A DNA stretch of 64,000 nt from Bifidobacterium pseudocatenulatum DSM 20438 = JCM 1200 = LMG 10505 (GTDB lineage Bacteria; Actinomycetota; Actinomycetes; Actinomycetales; Bifidobacteriaceae): the NCBI RefSeq assembly GCF_001025215.1, contig NZ_AP012330.1:868001-932000 (forward strand), in the 5' to 3' direction. Positions 44,101-52,668 of this stretch are shown piece by piece. The notes beneath the pieces were generated by a model that had not been told where the DNA came from, searched no databases, and saw nothing but the letters and a program-made list of their open reading frames with translations. The position numbers were made by a program, and so were the translations under genes. Positions within the stretch are counted from its first letter, which is position 1; every line of letters begins with the position of its first letter.

Positions 44101-47100
44101 ATGAATTCTAACGCCAGCAGCGATATCCAGGGAATTGTGACCGATCTGCTCAACAGCAGGCCGTACTCCCATCGGCAGGATGCCGATTCATCCGTGGCTG
44201 CGGTGATTACCGCGCAAAGCGATCTGCGTTTTTTCTCATCCACTTTTGCCGCGGTGCTCGCACAGCGTGTGCTTCCAGGCACTATTATCGTTGCGGATTG
44301 CACCAATCAGGTTGAGCAGCCTATGCAGATGACGTTTAGCGTTATCCCGTCGCCTGCCGGTGTGCTTACGGAAGTTCCCGAAAGCAAGACCATACGTGTC
44401 ATTCTCGTAGGAGTGAAGGGTGCCTCTTCATTCATGAATGCCGTGGCTCGTGCAATGCAACAGATCGATCTTGACGACCGGGTCGGTGCTCTGTGGACAT
44501 TGCATGACGATTCCAGGCCGGCCGATGAGTCATGCCTTGAGGTGTTGCTCGATGCTTGGAAAAACACGCCGACTGCGTCTTTGCTTGGCGCGAAACAGTT
44601 GGATTGGCAGGCGGAAAGCCTGCATAACGTCGGTTTGTATGCGGGGCACCACAATGTCACGTCTCTGGTGGTGGACGGTGAGCCGGATCAGGAACAGTAT
44701 GATGGCCGGCAGGATGTGTTGGCTGTGTCGCTTTCCGGCGCGCTGGTTCCATTGGCCACCTTGCGTACTTGGAAGGGTGCCGATCCATGGTTCGGCACGT
44801 TCGCCGAATCCACGGACCTGTGCAGGCGCATCTGCCTGGGCGGTGGCCGTGTGGTGGTGGTCCCGCAGGCGCGAATCGCCCATAGGAGGGCAAGATTTGA
44901 AGGCGTGCGTTCCAAAAACGGCCAACCTGTTGAAGATGAGGAAGGCCGCGTCGATCCGTACCTTGCGGTACGCGAGGCGAATACGAAATACGCGTATACG
45001 GACGTGCATCGTTCTTGGTGGCCGCTGCTGTGGATCTGGTCGATACTGAAGGCGTTGGGACTGGCCGTGCTGTGCCTGACGCGCAAACAGCCATACCATG
45101 CCTGTTGCGAATTGGCCCTGCCTTGGCGTTCGTTGCTCCACTTGCCGGGCGCATGGAGGGCCCGTGCCCGATTGCGTGAGCAGAGTAGGGTCTCCTTGAA
45201 GGCATTGGCCGCATTGCAGACGACTCGTCAGCAGATCGGCCAATGGAACGATCGCAAGCGTGCGTTTCTTGACCAGCGTGGCACTGTGATCCTCAGCCCT
45301 CTTGCCAAGGCGCATCTGCGTAAAAGGCTCATGCGCAGGTGGGGGCTTGCCATCGCATCGGCGGTGATCGCGTTCGCATGGATCGTCTTCCTATATTGGA
45401 ATGTGCTTCGGAGCGTGTTCTCCGGCGCGTCGATATATTCTCAAACGTTGCTGCCGACCGATGCCAGTTTCAGCCAGTTGGTGCATGCCGCCACCACGTC
45501 GTGGGCGTATACCGCGGGAACGGGAATCAGCGCCCCGAGCGCGCCTTGGCTGCTGGTGCTCATGGTGGTTTCCGTATTCACGGCTGGCCATGTTGCGACC
45601 GCAGTCGCCGTGGTGTTCTTCTTGTCCGCTCCTTTGATGGTGCTGTCGTTCTGGGCTTTGGCTGGAATCTTTACTCGGTCCGACACGGTGCGTTGCGTGA
45701 TCGCGTTGGCATGGTTCGCCATCGCATTGTCGATGAACGTGTACAGCGATGCCGACGTGACGATGATGACGGTCATGGTGTTTCTTCCTGCGGCCTTCGC
45801 GTTTTCTTTCCGAGCCGTAGGCATGTACCGTACGGAAGATCTGGTCAATCCGCAGGCTTCCGTGCAGGCCGCGGCGCTTGCGGCATTGTGCTTTATTCCC
45901 GTCGTCGCGGCCGAACCGCAATTGCTGCTGCCGCTGATGTTGTCGTTCCTTGTGTTCCTGATGCTTGTACGCTCCCATAGAACGACGCTGCTGCTGATTC
46001 CGCTGCCGGCCGCTTCCGTATGCGCGCCCACATTGGTCAACACGGTACGTTTCGCAGGAGCAGGTACGTGGCGTCAGATTTTTGGCAGTGTGATATTGCC
46101 GTCGTCTGCGCATGATGGGCATCCGATGATCGCAAATCTTTCGGATATTGTTTCCCGTGCGTTCGGCGTTGCCGTATCCGGCGAGATTTGGCAGTATGTG
46201 GCTGCTGCAATGTTGGCATTGATTGTGCTTCTTGCCGCGGTATCGCTGTTCCTGCCATTCGTGCTTCGCGTGTCGCGTATGATGTGGGTCGTGGCGATCG
46301 CGGGTCTTGCCACGTCGCTGCTTTCCGCCGCGGTTGTGGTTGCGGTCGATGCGGATGGCGCCGTGGCCGGTTCCGTGCTTCCCGGCGTTTCATTCACGAT
46401 GATGGGACTGCTGTCTTGCGTGTGCATGGTCGCAGGCGGTGCGGTGCAACGTTTCGTCATGCTGTGGCAGAGGCCCACCGGCGATGTCGAAGTTGAGAGG
46501 AATGGCGCTTCTACTGGCATTATTGCCGGGCGTGCGGCACGAATCGTGCTGGTCATGCTGATTGCGGCGTCGGTTGTGGCGAGTGCCGGTTTTGATTATG
46601 TCGCCAGAGACCATAACACGGTTTCGACCAGTGATTCCGGTTTGCCGATTGTTGCTTCCGACTATCTTGCGCAGGATGAGGCGAGGCGTGTGCTCGCAGT
46701 ACGCGCGGATAGTGCCGGTTCCATCAGCTACAATGTGATGCGCACCCGCCGAGGTGATTTGATCGACAGCTCTCCGGCACAGCGTGTCGAAGTGGCGTTC
46801 GGACGTTCCGATGATGCGAACAAGGCCATCGCCAAGGATTGCGCGCAGCTGTTGTCGAACGCTGATTCCGACGCCGTCGCCGATTTGAGCGAGTTGGGAT
46901 TCGGAGGCATCTATGTGGTGCGCTCCGGCGAAGACAAGGCGCAAAAGGAGATAACCGATCAGTTGAGTTCCAATATCAGCGCTTCCGATGGCACGCAGAA
47001 TGTCGTAAGCACTGATGCGGGAACATACTATCGTCTCACCATCCAAGATACGGCCAAGCAGCATATCGACCGCAAGGGATATCGACAGGCTGAATCGAGT

Positions 47101-47202
47101 GTGTGGCGTCAGGCATGGCTGTGGTGCATGGGTATTGTTCTCGCAGCGTATTGCTTGGTTGCGCTTCCGCGCATGAGGCGTCACGGTCAGGAGGAAGCAT
47201 GA
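44101..47202 (+). CDS. Large membrane glycosyltransferase, GT2 family
   Basis: The 1033-residue protein begins with a GT2 domain (residues about 25-300) with a DxD-like site in WTLHDDSRPAD and an acceptor-region motif near FAESTDLCRR. About twelve hydrophobic helices (415-800) and a C-terminal extracytoplasmic domain follow. It probably extends or exports a surface polysaccharide from lipid-linked sugars. ATG 44101 lacks a good ribosome binding site; GTG 44083 is the alternative. The 3' end overlaps the DUF5719 start by 4 bases. Its place after whiB2 is conserved in many actinobacteria, as far as I recall. Confidence 0.85.
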   Translation: MNSNASSDIQGIVTDLLNSRPYSHRQDADSSVAAVITAQSDLRFFSSTFAAVLAQRVLPGTIIVADCTNQVEQPMQMTFSVIPSPAGVLTEVPESKTIRVILVGVKGASSFMNAVARAMQQIDLDDRVGALWTLHDDSRPADESCLEVLLDAWKNTPTASLLGAKQLDWQAESLHNVGLYAGHHNVTSLVVDGEPDQEQYDGRQDVLAVSLSGALVPLATLRTWKGADPWFGTFAESTDLCRRICLGGGRVVVVPQARIAHRRARFEGVRSKNGQPVEDEEGRVDPYLAVREANTKYAYTDVHRSWWPLLWIWSILKALGLAVLCLTRKQPYHACCELALPWRSLLHLPGAWRARARLREQSRVSLKALAALQTTRQQIGQWNDRKRAFLDQRGTVILSPLAKAHLRKRLMRRWGLAIASAVIAFAWIVFLYWNVLRSVFSGASIYSQTLLPTDASFSQLVHAATTSWAYTAGTGISAPSAPWLLVLMVVSVFTAGHVATAVAVVFFLSAPLMVLSFWALAGIFTRSDTVRCVIALAWFAIALSMNVYSDADVTMMTVMVFLPAAFAFSFRAVGMYRTEDLVNPQASVQAAALAALCFIPVVAAEPQLLLPLMLSFLVFLMLVRSHRTTLLLIPLPAASVCAPTLVNTVRFAGAGTWRQIFGSVILPSSAHDGHPMIANLSDIVSRAFGVAVSGEIWQYVAAAMLALIVLLAAVSLFLPFVLRVSRMMWVVAIAGLATSLLSAAVVVAVDADGAVAGSVLPGVSFTMMGLLSCVCMVAGGAVQRFVMLWQRPTGDVEVERNGASTGIIAGRAARIVLVMLIAASVVASAGFDYVARDHNTVSTSDSGLPIVASDYLAQDEARRVLAVRADSAGSISYNVMRTRRGDLIDSSPAQRVEVAFGRSDDANKAIAKDCAQLLSNADSDAVADLSELGFGGIYVVRSGEDKAQKEITDQLSSNISASDGTQNVVSTDAGTYYRLTIQDTAKQHIDRKGYRQAESSVWRQAWLWCMGIVLAAYCLVALPRMRRHGQEEA

Positions 47203-48731
47203 GCAAACATTCCCGTTCCAAAACGGTTTGGCGTGTAATTCTGGCCATAGTGTCGGTGTTGGTCATTGTCGCACTGGCGACCGTGGCCGTAATCTACCGC
47301 CCGACTTGGATTCATGCGGATTCGCCGGTAACGCAGCGTTCATCCGTATCCCGCACCGTCAGTCCGCGTCAGCTGGAAACATATTGTCCAGCACGAATGA
47401 CGATAGCTGATACTGATGTGTATGGAGACAGCGAATATCAAGCGTCCAACGGCAATATCATGTCGTCGGCGCGTTATGCGTCCTTCGGTTCGGTGTTCCG
47501 CTCTTCCGTAGGGCTTCTCGGAGCTGATGAAGCCACTTCGTCATTGGTGTTGAACAAGGATGATGCCGGATCGGATGATGATATTTTCATGGCGTCCGGC
47601 ACGGTCGATGACGGAGCCCAATTGCAGAATACCCGATTGCTGTCGGCTTCCGATGGAACGGGAGCGGCCTCTTCGGTGATGTCTTGGGCTACTGAGGGAG
47701 ATTTGAAAGGCGTTTCCGCTGCTTCCTGCGTCGTTCCGGCTTTGAAGCAGTCGCTGATGGTGTCGGGCACCAAAACAGGCATGACCCAGCAGCTGGTCGT
47801 GGCCAATCCGTCGGCTAAGGCCACGTCGGTGAACATCAAGGTTTGGGGATCCGACAAGTCGGGTGCTTTGGCATTGTCTACCGGTTCGACGTTGACGGTT
47901 GGCGCGGGCAAGGAATCTGTGCTGAACCTTGCCGCAGCAGCTTCCGGGCAGGATGCTTTGTACGTTACCGTGTCCAGCGTGGACACGCCCGTTGCGGCCG
48001 TGGTGCGCACCATAGCCATGGATGGTCTGGTTGCAAAAGGATCGGATTATGCGGTTCCCAATACTGTTGCCGCAAAAACATTGGCGATTGACGGACTCAC
48101 GGAAGGCGATGCCGTCAACCTGTATGTGTATCCGTCTCGGCAGGCCGACGTCACCGTATCTTGGACGGATGACCAAGGTCTGAAGAAAACCAATCAGCAG
48201 ACGCTCGAATCGAATCGCGTTTCGGTCATCGACCTGGGTTCGGTTCCCAAGTCGGCGACCGGACTTACCATCAGCGCCAGCGAGCCGGTATCCGTCGCCG
48301 CGAAGATCACCAATGATGGCGATGATGACCAGGCTGATTTCGCCTTGGTCAACGCTTCAGTGCCGATGAGCGTCTCCGCCATGGCCGTGCCCGACCATGC
48401 CACGGCTCAAGTGGGCATCACCAACATATCGGGCGATGAGCGCACGGCAACATTGACGTCCTATAACAGTGTCGGAGATACTGTTGACCAGCGCGAGATT
48501 GCTCTCCAATCCGGCGCTTCGACAACGGTTGATCTGGCGGATATCAACGATGGAGACGTTGCCGCCGTAAGCTTTGCCGATCCGGACCAATCAATGGTGT
48601 GGAACATCCGTATCAGCCAAAAAGACGTATCGGATGCGAAACTGGCCGGAGTGTCGATTATCGGCGCAACGGATCTGAAGGAAGCCCGCGAGCAGGTGCT
48701 GGCCAACCAGAACATGACCGTCGTGCGTTGA
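47199..48731 (+). CDS. DUF5719 family extracytoplasmic protein
   Basis: The 510-residue protein has one N-terminal membrane anchor (about residues 9-32) and a Ser/Thr/Val/Ala-rich beta-strand exterior with repeated segments such as VTVSSVDTPVAAVVRT and TISASEPVSVAAKITN. This matches DUF5719, a family of unknown function encoded after the GT2 gene. AGGAGG precedes the ATG, which overlaps the GT2 stop (ATGA). It probably works with that glycosyltransferase at the cell surface, which is inference. Its stop abuts the convergent gene with no gap. Confidence 0.83.
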   Translation: MSKHSRSKTVWRVILAIVSVLVIVALATVAVIYRPTWIHADSPVTQRSSVSRTVSPRQLETYCPARMTIADTDVYGDSEYQASNGNIMSSARYASFGSVFRSSVGLLGADEATSSLVLNKDDAGSDDDIFMASGTVDDGAQLQNTRLLSASDGTGAASSVMSWATEGDLKGVSAASCVVPALKQSLMVSGTKTGMTQQLVVANPSAKATSVNIKVWGSDKSGALALSTGSTLTVGAGKESVLNLAAAASGQDALYVTVSSVDTPVAAVVRTIAMDGLVAKGSDYAVPNTVAAKTLAIDGLTEGDAVNLYVYPSRQADVTVSWTDDQGLKKTNQQTLESNRVSVIDLGSVPKSATGLTISASEPVSVAAKITNDGDDDQADFALVNASVPMSVSAMAVPDHATAQVGITNISGDERTATLTSYNSVGDTVDQREIALQSGASTTVDLADINDGDVAAVSFADPDQSMVWNIRISQKDVSDAKLAGVSIIGATDLKEAREQVLANQNMTVVR

Positions 48732-49160
48732 TCACATACCCCAATCGGGGTCGATCTCTTCGGGACGGCGTCCATACAGTTCCGCCAAGCGCAACACCAC
48801 TTCGTCGCGGATGGCGAATTGCAGGTCCATACGGCTTCGCGCATGCGATTGCAAAGGCATACGGTACAGCACGACGCGCGGCGGAATGCCATGTTCCGCG
48901 GGGAAAGACTGCGAGCCCAAGTGCGCAGTGGCCTCCCAAGGTGCCGGGTCGGATGGCGGAACGTCCTCGACCGCAAACTGTACCGGTGCCACCAGTTCGG
49001 GCCATGCATCGTTGAGCCTACGGATCTGAGCCACCAGCATGTCGTCGAACATACCGCTTCTTGTACGATAACGTGGAAGTCTGGTACCGAACATGGGAGT
49101 GCGGGTCCCACGACCATGACGGTTTCTATACACTGTTGATTCCCAAGGCAATTGATACAT
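48732..49160 (-). CDS. Metallopeptidase-family (zincin-like) protein lacking HExxH
   Basis: The 142-residue protein matches the small actinobacterial metallopeptidase family often linked to whiB2: LPRYRTRSGMFDDML, VAPVQFAVEDVPPSDPAPWE and RVVLYRMPLQ. Where active relatives carry HExxHxxG, this protein reads RDEVVLRLAELYG, so the zinc-binding histidines are missing and catalysis is doubtful. ATGs at 49172 and 49160 are both possible; neither has a strong ribosome binding site. Convergent with the DUF5719 gene, with adjoining stop codons. Confidence 0.8.
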   Translation of the reverse strand: MYQLPWESTVYRNRHGRGTRTPMFGTRLPRYRTRSGMFDDMLVAQIRRLNDAWPELVAPVQFAVEDVPPSDPAPWEATAHLGSQSFPAEHGIPPRVVLYRMPLQSHARSRMDLQFAIRDEVVLRLAELYGRRPEEIDPDWGM

Positions 49161-49238
49161 GGCTTCTACCATATCAGGGCCTTGCGCGAATCATGCGATA
49201 GCATATTGTTCATTGCATCGACACAGGAGGAAACGATC

Positions 49239-50045
49239 ATGACGGATATTTCCGTGCCCTGTTGGAACGACGTGGATATCGAGGAATTGTGCAATGGAGT
49301 ACGCCTTATCGCCTTCGATCTCGACAACACGTTGGCAAGGTCGAAAAAGCCAATGAAGGACGACATGGCCGAATGCTTCTCCGCATTGACATCGTTGATT
49401 GATGTCGCGGTGATCACCGGTGGCAAGTATGCATTGCTGAAAAGTCAGGTGGTGGAACGGTTGACAGGTCAAGCCAATCGGTCGCATCTGCATCTTATGC
49501 CGACCAGCGGCACCCGATATTACCGTTGGGGCGGATCGGATTGGGCGCCGGTCTTCGCCCATGACCTCAGCGCGGATGATCGTGCGAAAGCTTACGAATC
49601 GTTGGAACGCAATGCGCGCGAACAGGGTATCTGGCTCACGCACGTTTGGGGTGAACGTATCGAGGATCGTGGCAGCCAGATCACATTCTCCGCATTAGGG
49701 CAGCTTGCGCCCATCGAAGCCAAGGAGGCGTGGGATCCAACCAACGAGAAGAAGAATCGTCTGGCACGAGCGGTTGCCGCCGATCTACCGCATTTGGAGG
49801 TACGGCCGGGCGGCGCCAGCAGCGTCGATATCTCCGAAAAAAACGTCGACAAGTCGTTCGCTGTTCGAGAATTGGCCGATATTCTCGGCATTACGGTGGC
49901 GCAGATTGTTTTTGTGGGAGACCGTATGGATCCGGACGGTAACGATTATCCCGCGGCAAAGGCAGGCACCAGGGCGGTGAAGGTTACCTGTCCGAACGAT
50001 ACCGTGAAATTGTGCGGTGGAATCATCGCCAGTCTATCGCGATAG
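49239..50045 (+). CDS. HAD-superfamily (IIB) hydrolase
   Basis: The 268-residue protein is a HAD phosphatase with a C2B cap: motif I AFDLDNTLARS (Asp nucleophile), motif II VITGGK, a Lys near DKSFAVREL and motif IV FVGDRMDPDGNDYPA. The order resembles phosphomannomutase-type HAD-IIB enzymes and sugar phosphatases. AGGAGG precedes the ATG, so the longer frame from 49152 is leader. It is 20 bases upstream of comF. The substrate is unknown; a sugar phosphate is likely. Confidence 0.88.
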   Translation: MTDISVPCWNDVDIEELCNGVRLIAFDLDNTLARSKKPMKDDMAECFSALTSLIDVAVITGGKYALLKSQVVERLTGQANRSHLHLMPTSGTRYYRWGGSDWAPVFAHDLSADDRAKAYESLERNAREQGIWLTHVWGERIEDRGSQITFSALGQLAPIEAKEAWDPTNEKKNRLARAVAADLPHLEVRPGGASSVDISEKNVDKSFAVRELADILGITVAQIVFVGDRMDPDGNDYPAAKAGTRAVKVTCPNDTVKLCGGIIASLSR

Positions 50046-50065
50046 AACCTGTTGGGAGGTTTCGC

Positions 50066-50815
50066 ATGAACTCAATGGCGAGGGCATGCTCGATGGTGGT
50101 TAATCTGCTGTTTCCCCGGGGCTGCGCCGGGTGCGACAAACCGGATGAAGTGCTATGCGAAGCTTGCAGGGCATTGTTTTCCCAGCCGACCGCACAGTCG
50201 TTTGACGGTGTGGCGATGCAACGCTGGTTCGCATGCGGATGGTACCGTGGCACGGTCAGAAAGGCGGTTCTCGCGTGGAAGGATCACGGCGACGAGGAAT
50301 GTGACCGTGCGTTCGCCGATGCGATATGCGCCCTTGCAAAAGCGTCTGGCGTTATTGACTTCGTTCGTGATAGGCATGGTTCATGCCATGATGTTGTTGT
50401 GGTTCCCGCGCCTTCGTCTCCCGCTTCAATACGTCGTCGCGGACGTAAACATATGATGCCGATCGCCAAACATCTGGCAGGTTTTCTACGGGAGGAAACA
50501 GGCTGCGAGGTGACGGTGCGTGACGCGTTGGAGAACAGGGGGGTCAAAGGGAAATCAGTGCAGACCAGCGGTGCGGCGCAACGGTCGCAACGTTTGAAGG
50601 GGCATGTTTCGGTGCGTCCTTCGGTTTCCTTGCGCAATACGATGGTGATTCTGGTGGATGATATTGTCACGACCGGTGCGACCATGCGCAGTTGCGTCGA
50701 AACGATGCGGAAGGAGGGTGCCACGGTCGTGACCGTGCTTGCTTTGGCTCACACTCCGGCGGGAACGCAGAAGGTTGGCCCAACGCAAGCATGGTCACGC
50801 ACGCAAGTGCAGTGA
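50066..50815 (+). CDS. comF: ComF family phosphoribosyltransferase-like protein
   Basis: The 249-residue protein has the N-terminal zinc-ribbon Cys20, Cys23, Cys31, Cys34 and a type I phosphoribosyltransferase domain with the PRPP loop VILVDDIVTTGATM. ComF acts in uptake of single-stranded DNA in competent bacteria, but the family is widespread and the role here is unproven. ATG 50066 follows GGGAGG by 7 bases. It converges on the histidine kinase gene, 13 bases away. Confidence 0.92.
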   Translation: MNSMARACSMVVNLLFPRGCAGCDKPDEVLCEACRALFSQPTAQSFDGVAMQRWFACGWYRGTVRKAVLAWKDHGDEECDRAFADAICALAKASGVIDFVRDRHGSCHDVVVVPAPSSPASIRRRGRKHMMPIAKHLAGFLREETGCEVTVRDALENRGVKGKSVQTSGAAQRSQRLKGHVSVRPSVSLRNTMVILVDDIVTTGATMRSCVETMRKEGATVVTVLALAHTPAGTQKVGPTQAWSRTQVQ

Positions 50816-50828
50816 CGTGAGAAATCCT

Positions 50829-51905
50829 CTATTCGTCATCCGTAACATGGTATTTCGGCAGAATGATTTCAAAATCGGCTCCACGCGGGTCATCGACGAC
50901 CCTCACCGAACCACCGTGCAACTGGGCGGCCCAACGTGCGATGGACAATCCCAAGCCGGTTCCGCCCGATTCGGTGCCCGGACCTGTTTTTCCTTTGACG
51001 AAACGGCGGAAAATGTCGGAACGCGCCTCTTGTGGAATCTGCGATCCGAAATTGACGACATTGGTGACGATGGTGCCGAAATCCTTGTTTTCGTGTGCTT
51101 CGATAAGCACCGTGGTATTGTCCGCGGAATGCTTGAGCGCGTTCGCGATGATATTGGTGAACAGTTGGCGCAGGCGGTCCTGATCGCCTGCCATCTCGAT
51201 ATCGTCGGGCACATGCATTTCGATGTCATGCGCATGCCCGGCATCGGCGATTTCCAAAGGTTCCACGGTTTCGTCAAGAAAATCGGCGAAATTGAACATT
51301 TCGATTTGCAGGCTTGCCGCGCCGGCTTCCATGCGGGAAAGATCAAGAAGGAACGCGATCAGATCGGACAGGCGGTGCGTCTGATTGAGGATGCTTTCCA
51401 GATTTGATGGCGTAGGGTCGATCACGCCATCCGCCATGTTTTCGACCATGGCTTGAAGCGCTGATACGGGCGTGCGTAATTCGTGGCTTACGTTGGCTAC
51501 CATGTCCCGGCGCATCTGGTCGGCATGCTGAAGCTCTTCCGCCATTTCGTTGAAGGTGAGGGCGAGCTGGCCGACTTCATCGCGACTATTGGAGTCGACA
51601 TGGACGCGCACGGTGTAATCGCCTTCCGCCATCGCTTCGGCGGCGTCGCGCATTTGGCGCAGGGGAGAGGTGAGTCCTCTGGAGAAGAAATATGTGATTC
51701 CTAAAGCCACGGCGAGGGTAATGGGCATGGCGATCCATACGCTGAGCCCTACTTTGAGCAGGAACCACGCCATGATGAACGCAATGGCGGTGGAGATGGT
51801 GATCAGAACGCTCAATTCAATTTTGAGCGATGAGAACAAACCAATAGGACGTTCGGTTTCCAATGGATTCACCGAACGCCCTGGTTTTGTATCGGTAGTA
51901 CGCAT
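50829..51905 (-). CDS. Sensor histidine kinase with minimal sensor region
   Basis: The 358-residue kinase has two membrane helices (about 30-52 and 54-75) joined by only a few residues, then HAMP (76-130), HisKA with VSHELRTPVSA (His141) and HATPase (FTNIIANALKHS, ESGGTGLGLSIA). With almost no extracytoplasmic loop it resembles intramembrane-sensing kinases, which detect envelope signals or a partner membrane protein. ATG 51905 is chosen from the start of the hydrophilic N-terminus; the frame to 52049 overlaps the regulator gene. It lies 19 bases after its response regulator. Confidence 0.92.
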   Translation of the reverse strand: MRTTDTKPGRSVNPLETERPIGLFSSLKIELSVLITISTAIAFIMAWFLLKVGLSVWIAMPITLAVALGITYFFSRGLTSPLRQMRDAAEAMAEGDYTVRVHVDSNSRDEVGQLALTFNEMAEELQHADQMRRDMVANVSHELRTPVSALQAMVENMADGVIDPTPSNLESILNQTHRLSDLIAFLLDLSRMEAGAASLQIEMFNFADFLDETVEPLEIADAGHAHDIEMHVPDDIEMAGDQDRLRQLFTNIIANALKHSADNTTVLIEAHENKDFGTIVTNVVNFGSQIPQEARSDIFRRFVKGKTGPGTESGGTGLGLSIARWAAQLHGGSVRVVDDPRGADFEIILPKYHVTDDE

Positions 51906-51924
51906 ACCACCGAATTTTAGCGCA

Positions 51925-52653
51925 TTAGTCTTGGACTTCTGGCGGTTCGAACGCGTAACCGACGCCATGCACGGTACGAATGGTCTTCGAACCGAGCTTA
52001 TGGCGCAATGCCTTGACGTGCGAATCGACGGTGCGAGTGCCGGAAGCATCCACCCAATCCCACACTTCCTCGAGCAGTTTCTCGCGAGTGAGCACGGACT
52101 TCGGCTTGCGGGCCAGCGTGGCCAGCAAATCGAATTCCGTAGGGGTCAGGTGCACCTGCTTGCCATTGACGGTGACGATACGTTGCGCGGGATCGATGAC
52201 CAAGGAGCCGAAATCGAGAAGCTTCTCGTTTTCGGAGTTTTTGGCGATGACCTTGGCACGATCTACACGGCGCAGCAACGCCTTGCAACGGGCGATGAGT
52301 TCGCGCATGGAGAACGGCTTGGTCATGTAGTCATCGGCTCCGGCACCGAGGCCGATGACCTTATCGGCCTCGTCGTCTCGTGCCGTCAGGATCAGCACTG
52401 GCACAGGGCGCTCCGCCACGATGCGTTTCGTGGCCTCAAGACCATCCATCACGGGCAACATGATGTCCATGATGACCAGATCCGGACGCAACGTAGTCGC
52501 GGCCTGAACCGCACTGGCGCCGTCGGATGCCACGCGCGCCGTCCAGCCTTCCGCTGTGATGCGCTGCGCGATGGCAGTGGCCAGTGTCGGCTCGTCTTCG
52601 ACCACCAGAACGGTGCGTGGAGCCGTTGTGGGTTGTGCTGATGAGTTGAGCAT
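51925..52653 (-). CDS. OmpR-family response regulator
   Basis: The 242-residue protein has a receiver domain (VVEDEPTLA; phosphoacceptor Asp63 in VIMDIMLP; TARDDEADK; KPFSMREL) and a winged-helix DNA-binding domain (LTPTEFDLLATLARKPKSVLTREKLL, VDSHVKALRHKLG, RTVHGVGYAF). The first 12 residues are a Ser/Thr/Pro-rich leader. It is the partner of the kinase encoded immediately downstream. Targets are not evident. Confidence 0.95.
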   Translation of the reverse strand: MLNSSAQPTTAPRTVLVVEDEPTLATAIAQRITAEGWTARVASDGASAVQAATTLRPDLVIMDIMLPVMDGLEATKRIVAERPVPVLILTARDDEADKVIGLGAGADDYMTKPFSMRELIARCKALLRRVDRAKVIAKNSENEKLLDFGSLVIDPAQRIVTVNGKQVHLTPTEFDLLATLARKPKSVLTREKLLEEVWDWVDASGTRTVDSHVKALRHKLGSKTIRTVHGVGYAFEPPEVQD

Positions 52654-52668
52654 AGCTTTCCGCCTTTC

